NCBI GenBank assembly: GCA_964603905.1
Contig: CAZRWH010000022.1
Span: forward strand, 1-22,816
Length of the DNA stretch: 22,816 nt
Source: CAZRWH01 sp964603905
GTDB taxonomy: Bacteria > Patescibacteriota > Gracilibacteria > UBA1369 > UBA12470
Direction: 5' to 3'
In this document: positions 15,117 through 21,692 of the stretch, piece after piece
Layout: each line of letters starts with the position of its first letter
How positions within the stretch are numbered: position 1 is the first letter of the stretch
Position numbers and translations under genes: made by a program
The notes under the pieces: model-generated
The model's input: the letters and a program-made list of their open reading frames with translations, nothing else
Told to the model about the DNA's origin: nothing
The model's database searches: none

Positions 15117-16607
15117 ATGAAAAAACTTATTTCTTTGCTGACTCTTTTGATTCTTCTATTACCACTGGGTGGATGCTTCGGTGGAAACGGAGAAGTTGTA
15201 GACGAAGAACCTGTTTATGACACTTATGAAGGTGTTTTGAAATCCCTTGGAGGAATCAAAGTCAGCCGCAATGCCACTCATATTTTGCAGACTGAAGACG
15301 GAGAGGTCCTCTATGTATACAGTGAAAAATTTGACCTCGACGACAACGACTATATCGGTAATCACCTAGATGTTTACGGTGAAGTTACGGAGGCCAGCGA
15401 CAAAGGAAAGGATGTTTTGAAAATCACAAAAATCGAAATCATCGAAGAAATCGAAGATGAAGACGAAGAAGTAAAACAAGAGACTTACGAGAACATGGGA
15501 GTAGGATTCTCTTGGGACATCATGAGTGACTGGGAGATCGAAGAAGGTAGCGCTTACGTTACATTTTTCCTTCCACAAACTGGAACAGGAGAAGTTGACC
15601 AAGACTACATCATGGTTAATCAGATCGAAAATGCAGAAAACCTAGAGCTTGCAGAGTGGCTAGACGCTTACAGCCCTACGACCTCTTCTATGGCTGTTGA
15701 TAGTAGCATTGGTGAAGACTCTCTTACCTCTCTAGAAGTTGTATCTGAGATGGAAGACGTTCACATTTACTACATTTCACGAACAGGAGGTTTTGTATAC
15801 GAGCTTTCTCACTATAATTTTGATATAGACAATCGGAATGACCTGAGAAATCTGTTTTTTAGCGCTGTAAATTCGTTCAAATTTATTCCATTTGATGAAG
15901 AGTTAGCAGATAGCGAAGAGCAGATTGCAGAGGAAGAAGAGACTACTACTGAAGAAACTGAATCTTCAGAGCCTACTTCAGAAGTTGATGAATCAACTTA
16001 CACTCGTGCGATAGACTACATCGTCGATAAGATTGACGACATTGCACCAGAATCCCCTTCAAAAGGAGACTGGTCTGTAACTGAGGTTGAGTTTGCTGCT
16101 CCATTCTATGCCTACGTTACTTACAAAAGCGGTGATGAGGTTAAGCGAGTTCTACTTAAATACGGAATAGGCCCAAGTATCGACTACGAAGTTTTGGCGT
16201 ATTTCACTGAAGGAAATGTTGCAGACTGGGATCTAGCATGGGGAGATAACGAAGCAAAAGGCCTGCAAAAAACCCTTCACCAAATCGAAAGCGAAGAAAC
16301 TATAGAGCTTATGGAAGGGTACTTTTATTTCGAAAGCGCTCCTTATGACTTCACTATTCAATACCCAGAAACTTGGTACTACAGCGGTGGTGGAGGACAT
16401 TATGGATTCAGCGACAGCCCTGATGGTGCTGAGCTTGTTGGACTTGAAGTGCTTGCTTCCCCTGTTGATCAAAACATGAAGGAAGTTTCCGGTAACGGCC
16501 AATTCGGAATTTACGTTCAACGTGACGAAGACTCCTCGTACTACCTTGTCGGTTCTAGCGATTACGAAGACATCATCAGAGCAATGGCCGGAAGTATTGT
16601 GGATTAG
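15117..16607 (+). CDS. Multidomain lipoprotein of unknown function
   Basis: 496 residues. The signal peptide ends with a perfect lipobox LGGC (Cys20), so it is predicted to be lipid-anchored on the outer side of the membrane. Residues about 35-110 ('YEGVLKSLGG..THILQTEDGEVLYVYS..LDVYGEVTE..KVLKITKIEIIEE') look like a small OB-fold-like barrel. Then comes an alpha/beta segment (about 120-260) starting 'YENMGVGFSWDIMSDWEIEE' and a related-looking segment near the C-terminus starting 'SAPYDFTIQYPETWYY'; both resemble PsbP-like lipoprotein modules. An acidic linker (about 262-290) and a domain with 'YTRAIDYIVDKIDDIAPE' lie between. No catalytic motif was recognised. It follows ruvB by 25 bp and may be cotranscribed, though a TTTAAT box 6 bp before the ATG could give a leaderless transcript. 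Its TAG stop overlaps the stop of the convergent gene. Confidence 0.8.
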   Translation: MKKLISLLTLLILLLPLGGCFGGNGEVVDEEPVYDTYEGVLKSLGGIKVSRNATHILQTEDGEVLYVYSEKFDLDDNDYIGNHLDVYGEVTEASDKGKDVLKITKIEIIEEIEDEDEEVKQETYENMGVGFSWDIMSDWEIEEGSAYVTFFLPQTGTGEVDQDYIMVNQIENAENLELAEWLDAYSPTTSSMAVDSSIGEDSLTSLEVVSEMEDVHIYYISRTGGFVYELSHYNFDIDNRNDLRNLFFSAVNSFKFIPFDEELADSEEQIAEEEETTTEETESSEPTSEVDESTYTRAIDYIVDKIDDIAPESPSKGDWSVTEVEFAAPFYAYVTYKSGDEVKRVLLKYGIGPSIDYEVLAYFTEGNVADWDLAWGDNEAKGLQKTLHQIESEETIELMEGYFYFESAPYDFTIQYPETWYYSGGGGHYGFSDSPDGAELVGLEVLASPVDQNMKEVSGNGQFGIYVQRDEDSSYYLVGSSDYEDIIRAMAGSIVD

Positions 16608-17944
16608 TTAGTCCATTCTTTATGCAGGAATTGCAATGCTTCTTGCATGTTTCTAAATGCCAAAATTGCAGTACCTGAAGGCACAACTTCTCCGTCTATT
16701 GAGATCGTCATTCTGTCTAGTTGACTTACTCCTAGGTTTCGCAATTGCAGGTTACCTGCTCTAAATATCTCACCTGTATTAACATCAATTGCAACTACTA
16801 CCTTGTTTGTTTGTAGGAATGCTTCTTGCTCTGTCTGCGCTAATGATTCAGCTGCATCCTTGTTTAGTTCATCTAGTGTCGGCTGCATCATGTAATCTTT
16901 TACTCCTCCATTGACTTCGTCTTCACGCACAAGCCTTCTTCCACGTGCCCGCAGGTCTCCTTCCCTGTCTTTTTTTGCAATCAACTGATAACACTGAGAC
17001 CATTGAGTTGGATCTACTGTCAATGTTGTTATCAATGATGTTGTTGGAATACTTCCATCTTCTGCTGTTATACCCAGTGATATTGGGCCTTCTACCTCGC
17101 TTAGATCTGGATATTTTCCGACCCCAATTCTAGCCATTTTCTTCCTGAAAGGAGATTGCCTATCAGTTTTTTCGAATCCTCTTCTTCTGTAGTTATACAC
17201 CATCCCTCTGTGTGGCAAATTCAGATCGTCTCCATTGATGGATATCTTGCCCTCTTCAGGTACACCGAATGGGAATAATGGATTATTTGTAGTTACCATC
17301 CCCATCATATTTACGTACTGTGTCATGTCAGCCAATGGAACAGGCACAACCATGCCGTCTTCGAACTCTATAAGCATAACGAGGTCCCTTAGTTTAGCTA
17401 GATTTTCTGCTATATAATGTACATTGCTTATTTCTCCTTTTAGCTCTACACCCAAAGCACTTAAAGCTGCCAGAAAGGCTTGCTTGTCTATTAATTGCTC
17501 TGATTTTGGCACTATAATTTCTTCTGGCAATCCAGCCTCAGCCAAAGCGGCTTTGAACCTCTCTTTATTCAGTTTTTGAAGGTCTCCTCGCCTAGGTCCT
17601 GTTATCTCACATTCCTCCTTGGTACAATTAAGCGCCTTCAAAGCCTCTTCTGTAGGCTCTCTGTTTTCATCTGTAACAAATCCTAGCCTAATAAATGATG
17701 ATTTGTCGGCAAGTTCCCTTGCTAGTTCAACATTATCAATCCCGAACTCTCCTCTAATTGTTTCTTCATCATAATACATAGCTATCTCCCATAGAGCTGT
17801 TGGCTCGTTGTGAATAACCTCTTTTATTGGAAGTTCCTGAAAACCCACTAATTCTACCTGCTCGACGCCCTCTAGAGCGCCTGGGAAAACCGGTGATAAT
17901 TCTGTTGAATTTCTTCTTTCTGAATCGCTTGGCCTTGATACCAT
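16604..17944 (-). CDS. Cytoplasmic protein of unknown function, 446 residues
   Basis: Starts MVSRPSDSERRNSTELSP, with no signal peptide or membrane segment. The first third is helical and acidic ('IRGEFGIDNVELARELADK', 'TEEALKALNCTKEECEITG', 'LNKERFKAALAEAGLPEEI'). The middle has a beta-rich part ('LVMLIEFEDGMVVPVPLADM', 'ISINGDDLNLPHRGMVYNYRRRGF'), and the C-terminus has strands ('KVVVAIDVNTGEIFRAGNLQLRNLG', 'RMTISIDGEVVPSGTAILAFRNM'). I could not assign it to a family. It recalls the other charged unknown gene (12470-13270) only in general composition. It is convergent with the lipoprotein gene: the two stop codons overlap by two bases (16605-16606). No terminator was found between them. 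No Shine-Dalgarno at the start; the upstream DNA is A/T-rich. Confidence 0.78.
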   Translation of the reverse strand: MVSRPSDSERRNSTELSPVFPGALEGVEQVELVGFQELPIKEVIHNEPTALWEIAMYYDEETIRGEFGIDNVELARELADKSSFIRLGFVTDENREPTEEALKALNCTKEECEITGPRRGDLQKLNKERFKAALAEAGLPEEIIVPKSEQLIDKQAFLAALSALGVELKGEISNVHYIAENLAKLRDLVMLIEFEDGMVVPVPLADMTQYVNMMGMVTTNNPLFPFGVPEEGKISINGDDLNLPHRGMVYNYRRRGFEKTDRQSPFRKKMARIGVGKYPDLSEVEGPISLGITAEDGSIPTTSLITTLTVDPTQWSQCYQLIAKKDREGDLRARGRRLVREDEVNGGVKDYMMQPTLDELNKDAAESLAQTEQEAFLQTNKVVVAIDVNTGEIFRAGNLQLRNLGVSQLDRMTISIDGEVVPSGTAILAFRNMQEALQFLHKEWTN

Positions 17945-18033
17945 GTGTTTTAATGTTATTTATTAAAGGATTTGGAGTTTATAGATCATGCCTCGCACTG
18001 TCAATAATCCTGAATTGACTTTAAATGTGAAGA

Positions 18034-18063
18034 TTGCTGATTAGGAATTGTACGTGTTATAGT
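18034..18063 (+). promoter_or_regulatory. Extended -10 promoter for the 251-residue secreted protein gene
   Basis: TTGCTG (18034-18039), 18-base spacer, TATAGT (18058-18063) with TGT directly upstream. The predicted leader is about 23 nt and has no Shine-Dalgarno. It lies in the 148-bp divergent interval; no other structure was found there. Confidence 0.5.
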
Positions 18064-18092
18064 TATCTCCTGTTTATTTAACTATTTCAAAA

Positions 18093-18848
18093 ATGGAAAA
18101 ACAACAAATGCGACGACTCGCACTTACTGCGGTGGCTGCCGGCCTTCTTGCCCCTGCCAATACCGCTGAAGGTGTTTTGAATTCAGACGGGTCTTTGGTT
18201 GTACGATGTGAAGATATTATGTCTGATGAGAATTTCACAGAATATCGCCCTGGAGAAGATTGTGAATGGTTTGCTGCCAGAGTCAAAGCTATAACAGATT
18301 GTGGCGTAAGAGGAACAGGTATGATGACAAATAATCTAGCTGGATACCCTCTGCGTTCTGCTAAGAGAGCCTTGAATATGTGCGAAGGCTGCAAAGAGGA
18401 CGTCCTACCTTCTGAAGTTGGATACTGCATAGAGAAACGCGACACTGTCCGAAGACTCGATACAACAGGATATGACACAGTATGGGAGGCTGCAAAAGAG
18501 ATTGTATCGATCGAAAATAACGGCGCACTTCCTGAAGGGGCTGTTGCACAAGTTGCCGATCAAATACTTGCACATAATACCTCAGACTTAACTGACGTTT
18601 TCTTTGAGATGGGAAAAGGAGACCACAGCTTCGTAGCGTTAAGAAATGCTGTTGAAGAAAGTGGACACTGGGCTCCTTCTGCCGATGTAACAAGTTTTTC
18701 TGACTTCTGGAGAGCCTACGCAGACAACGATTTCACCTGGAAAGAAAGAGTTGCTTTTACAAACCAAGTCGCGGCAAGGGATCTAGATTCAAAAGAGATC
18801 GAAGGACTTGTGGATGAGTACATCTCCTTCCATATCAATACCAACTAA
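18093..18848 (+). CDS. Secreted Cys-containing protein of unknown function
   Basis: 251 residues. The N-terminus MEKQQMRRLALTAVAAGLLAPANTAEG is a Sec-type signal peptide with a likely cut after NTA. The first half of the mature protein has six cysteines (RCED, DCEW, DCGV, MCEGC, YCIE), which would pair in three disulfides if the cell can oxidise them outside the membrane. The second half is helical and acidic without cysteines ('EGAVAQVADQILAH', 'DSKEIEGLVDEYISF'). No known domain was recognised. The gene has its own extended -10 promoter. The stop is followed after only 5 bp by the clpC promoter, and no terminator was seen in between, so some read-through into clpC is possible. Confidence 0.75.
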   Translation: MEKQQMRRLALTAVAAGLLAPANTAEGVLNSDGSLVVRCEDIMSDENFTEYRPGEDCEWFAARVKAITDCGVRGTGMMTNNLAGYPLRSAKRALNMCEGCKEDVLPSEVGYCIEKRDTVRRLDTTGYDTVWEAAKEIVSIENNGALPEGAVAQVADQILAHNTSDLTDVFFEMGKGDHSFVALRNAVEESGHWAPSADVTSFSDFWRAYADNDFTWKERVAFTNQVAARDLDSKEIEGLVDEYISFHINTN

Positions 18849-18853
18849 TCCCA

Positions 18854-18882
18854 TTGACACCCCCGTCCTAGCACTCTAAAAT
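18854..18882 (+). promoter_or_regulatory. clpC promoter P1 (consensus sigma-70 type)
   Basis: TTGACA (18854-18859), 17-base spacer, TAAAAT (18877-18882): a perfect -35, ideal spacing and a -10 with one mismatch. The -10 lies in the spacer of the CIRCE operator. Predicted start near 18889, giving a leader of about 115 nt. Confidence 0.85.
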
Positions 18883-18894
18883 GCAGAGTGCTAA
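18868..18894 (+). promoter_or_regulatory. CIRCE operator (HrcA binding site) upstream of clpC
   Basis: Arms CTAGCACTC (18868-18876) and GAGTGCTAA (18886-18894) with a 9-base spacer. The consensus is TTAGCACTC-N9-GAGTGCTAA, so there is one mismatch in the left arm and none in the right. It overlaps the P1 -10 and start region, the normal place for HrcA repression that is relieved on heat shock. Confidence 0.95.
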
Positions 18895-18920
18895 GCTTTG
18901 ACTTACACAACATTATACCT

Positions 18921-18946
18921 GTTCGCGCAAACCTATATGCGTGAAC
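18921..18946 (+). promoter_or_regulatory. Second inverted repeat in the clpC leader
   Basis: Arms GTTCGCGCA (18921-18929) and TGCGTGAAC (18938-18946) around an 8-base spacer. As DNA it is a palindrome with one mismatch; as RNA it is a 9-bp stem with one G-U pair and an A/U-rich loop. It ends 17 bp before the P2 -10, so it covers the -35 position of P2. It has no T-run, so it is not a terminator. Operator or leader hairpin; unknown. Confidence 0.6.
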
Positions 18947-18960
18947 GACTAACGAAAAAA

Positions 18961-18969
18961 TGGTATAAT
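18961..18969 (+). promoter_or_regulatory. clpC promoter P2 (extended -10)
   Basis: TGG followed by a perfect TATAAT (18964-18969). The -35 region (GTGAAC, 18941-18946) is poor and lies in the inverted repeat, so an activator or the extended -10 alone would be needed. The leader would be about 29 nt. Confidence 0.5.
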
Positions 18970-19004
18970 TCGTAAGATAAATTCTATAAAAACTAAAAAC
19001 TGTA

Positions 19005-21560
19005 ATGGACAAGAAATTCGATAAATTCACAAAGGAGGCCAAGCAATCGCTTATTGTAGCGCAAGAGGTCGCCAAACAAACGAAAAGTGACTACACAGGA
19101 ACCGAACATATACTGATGGGAATTTTGAGTCAGACCAACTCCCTTGGGGCTGCTGTTCTGATGAATTTCGGAGTTTCTCTGGAGAACGTTAATCTTGTAC
19201 TCAAGACTGTCGGACGAACCAAAACTGCAGCAAGCAAAGCTAAATCCGGTGGCAAAACCGGTGGAATTGCTCTTAGCGGCTTCTCCAAAAAAGCTATTGA
19301 AGACGCTATCGCACACGCAGCTCAGTTCGGACACATGTTTGTAGGAACAGAGCACCTTCTTTTTGCGCTTGTAAGCCAAGAGAATACGGCTGCTACTGTC
19401 ATCCTCGAAAACATGAAGATAGACCCTACAGACGTAAAAAACGAGCTTTTGACAGCTTTTGACACATTAAAGAGCGGGACTTCAATGCCTGGGGCACAAG
19501 GTGCGAATCCTCTTGAGATGCTTCTTGGAGGACTTCAGAATGTAATGGTTGGACAACAAAAAGAGGCTCCTTACAAAAAGAAGAAAGGAGGGTCAAAGAC
19601 CCCTGCCCTAGACTACTTTACAACGGATTTAGTTGAGCAGTTCAAGAAGAAAGAACTTGATCCGATTATTGGAAGAAGCGAGGAGATCGAACGAACTATC
19701 AGCATCCTTCAACGTAAGACAAAAAACAACCCTGTCATCATTGGTGAACCTGGTGTTGGTAAAACTGCTGTTGTTGAAGGGCTTGCTCAAGCAATCGTAA
19801 CAGAAAACGTACCTGCCAACATGCTAGACAAGAGACTTCTTTCTCTGCAAATGTCTTCTGTTGTTGCAGGAACAAAATACCGTGGTGAGTTCGAAGAGAG
19901 ATTCAAACAAATCGTTGACGAGGCGATGTCTGTAGACAACGTAATCCTGTTCATCGACGAACTTCATACAGTTGTTGGAGCGGGCGCTGCAGAAGGTAGC
20001 CTGGATGCAGCAAACATCCTTAAACCTGCCCTATCTCGAGGAAAGCTACAGGTTGTTGGAGCAACCACAATTTCTGAATACAGAAAAAACGTTGAGAAAG
20101 ACGCTGCACTCGAACGTCGATTCCAACCGATTGTTGTTGACGAACCGTCGGAAGAAGAATGCGTCGAAATTTTAAAAGGAATTAGACCTTCTTTCGAAGA
20201 CCACCACAGCCTAACAATTACTGACGACGCTATTGTTTCAGCTGTTAAGCTTTCAAAAAGATACATAAACGACAGATTCCTACCTGATAAAGCTATCGAT
20301 CTAATCGACGAAGCTGCATCTTTGAAAGGTATGGCTACAAAATCTGACAACTCTAAATTGAAAGATCTTCAAAAGAAACTTGAGAAAACTATCAAGCAAA
20401 AAGAAGAGTGCGTATCACGGCAAGATTACGAAAAGGCTGCCGAACTTAGGAGCGATGAGATCAAACTTGTAAAAGAGATGGAAGCAACTAAGCAGGTTAA
20501 GGTTCCAAAAGAGCTTCGTGGAAAAATCGAAGACGACGATGTTGCTCAAGTTATTGGAAAAATCACAGGAATCCCTGTAACAAAACTTCTTAAAACAGAC
20601 GCCGCACGGCTAATGAAACTTGAAGGACTTCTTCACGAAAGAATCGTAGGTCAAGAAGCTGCAGTTACTGCTGTTTCCACCTCTATCAGAAGGTCTAGAA
20701 CAGGTATTTCAAATCCACGTCGACCTATTGGATCTTTCATTTTCCTTGGGCCTACAGGTGTTGGTAAAACCGAACTTGTAAAAGCTCTTGCTTCTGAGGT
20801 TTATAACGATGAAAACGCTCTTATCAAGATCGACATGAGTGAGTTCATGGAACGTCATAACACTTCGCGTCTTGTTGGTGCGACTGCAGGTTATGTCGGC
20901 TATGAAGACGGCGGACAACTTACCGAAGCTGTCAGACGAAAACCTTACAGCGTCGTGCTTTTTGATGAGATCGAAAAAGCTCATCCTGAGGTGTTCAACC
21001 TTCTTCTGCAAATTCTTGAAGATGGAGTTCTAACAGATAGCAAAGGACGAAAAGTTGATTTCAAAAACACAATTATCGTAATGACATCCAACGTTGGAGC
21101 TGACCAGCTAACTGAACGTGCTGCTCCAATCGGATTTAATCTTGATGCTACCGAGCTTGAAAAAGCTGAGGAAGCTTATGACGAAAAGAAGGAACAAGTT
21201 CTGGAAGAGCTCAAAAAACAGTTCCGTCCTGAGTTCCTAAACCGTGTCGATAAGATTGTGGTCTTCGATCCACTTACTCATGCGAACATCAAGGATATCG
21301 TTAAACTTCAAGTTGCTGAACTGCAAAAGCGACTTAAAGAGAGAAAAATCAAGATAACATTAACGGCATCTGGGCTAGAGAACCTTGCTAAGCTCAGCTA
21401 CGACCCTGAATACGGAGCTAGACCTGTTAGAAGACAGATTCAAGACCGTATTGAGGATCCTCTTGCCGAAGGTATTTTGGATGGAAAATTCAAAGAAGGA
21501 ACAACTGTCAAAGTCACAAAAGATGGCGATGGGATTAAGCTTGCTGCTGACACCAAGTAA
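19005..21560 (+). CDS. clpC: ATP-dependent Clp protease ATP-binding subunit ClpC
   Basis: 851 residues, a normal length for ClpC. This AAA+ unfoldase forms hexamers that unfold proteins and feed them to ClpP in the cytoplasm. Seen: the Clp N-domain repeats (about 1-145, 'FTKEAKQSLIVAQEVA..TGTEHILMGIL' and 'GTEHLLFALVS'); AAA-1 with Walker A GEPGVGKT (from 247) and Walker B 'VILFIDELHT'; a UVR motif 'RQDYEKAAELRSDEIKLV' (about 466-483), which marks ClpC rather than ClpB; AAA-2 with GPTGVGKT (from 582), 'VVLFDEIEKAHP' and 'FRPEFLNRVD'; and an IGF tripeptide after 'ERAAP' that fits the ClpP-docking loop. Control appears to be by HrcA through CIRCE at P1, with a second promoter P2. No Shine-Dalgarno before the ATG. 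No clpP or mcsA/mcsB genes in the window. Confidence 0.97.
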   Translation: MDKKFDKFTKEAKQSLIVAQEVAKQTKSDYTGTEHILMGILSQTNSLGAAVLMNFGVSLENVNLVLKTVGRTKTAASKAKSGGKTGGIALSGFSKKAIEDAIAHAAQFGHMFVGTEHLLFALVSQENTAATVILENMKIDPTDVKNELLTAFDTLKSGTSMPGAQGANPLEMLLGGLQNVMVGQQKEAPYKKKKGGSKTPALDYFTTDLVEQFKKKELDPIIGRSEEIERTISILQRKTKNNPVIIGEPGVGKTAVVEGLAQAIVTENVPANMLDKRLLSLQMSSVVAGTKYRGEFEERFKQIVDEAMSVDNVILFIDELHTVVGAGAAEGSLDAANILKPALSRGKLQVVGATTISEYRKNVEKDAALERRFQPIVVDEPSEEECVEILKGIRPSFEDHHSLTITDDAIVSAVKLSKRYINDRFLPDKAIDLIDEAASLKGMATKSDNSKLKDLQKKLEKTIKQKEECVSRQDYEKAAELRSDEIKLVKEMEATKQVKVPKELRGKIEDDDVAQVIGKITGIPVTKLLKTDAARLMKLEGLLHERIVGQEAAVTAVSTSIRRSRTGISNPRRPIGSFIFLGPTGVGKTELVKALASEVYNDENALIKIDMSEFMERHNTSRLVGATAGYVGYEDGGQLTEAVRRKPYSVVLFDEIEKAHPEVFNLLLQILEDGVLTDSKGRKVDFKNTIIVMTSNVGADQLTERAAPIGFNLDATELEKAEEAYDEKKEQVLEELKKQFRPEFLNRVDKIVVFDPLTHANIKDIVKLQVAELQKRLKERKIKITLTASGLENLAKLSYDPEYGARPVRRQIQDRIEDPLAEGILDGKFKEGTTVKVTKDGDGIKLAADTK

Positions 21561-21567
21561 TTTCTTC

Positions 21568-21597
21568 TTGACGACAACCAGGCACTAACCTTATACT
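21568..21597 (+). promoter_or_regulatory. Promoter of the ribosomal protein S1 gene
   Basis: TTGACG (21568-21573), 18-base spacer, TATACT (21592-21597). It starts 7 bp after the clpC stop. The predicted start near 21604 gives a leader of about 89 nt. A weaker TATATT box at 21661-21666 could give a shorter leader. No clpC terminator was found in the interval. Confidence 0.65.
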
Positions 21598-21629
21598 TTC
21601 CCAGCTTTTCCCATGAAGTGGAACACACA

Positions 21630-21681
21630 AGTGCAGTAGAGCACTCATGAGAACAGCTTATATATTTTAATTCTCTACTGC
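21630..21681 (+). promoter_or_regulatory. S1 leader with two mutually exclusive hairpins
   Basis: A perfect 9-base inverted repeat GCAGTAGAG (21633-21641) / CTCTACTGC (21673-21681) ends 11 bases before the AUG. A shorter stem AGTGC (21630-21634) / GCACT (21641-21645) uses the same left strand, so only one can form at a time. No Shine-Dalgarno lies between the hairpin and the start. This could be an autoregulatory leader, by inference only. Confidence 0.5.
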
Positions 21682-21692
21682 GTACAGATTTT

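Noticed and set aside
18868..18894. The inverted repeat after the secreted-protein gene read as a terminator
   Set aside because: There is no T-run after the second arm, and the arms match the CIRCE consensus.
227..21560. UGA recoded as glycine or tryptophan (genetic code 25 or 4)
   Set aside because: All long genes are complete under the standard code with no in-frame TGA, and tryptophan is encoded by TGG throughout. Only the avoidance of TGA as stop remains notable.
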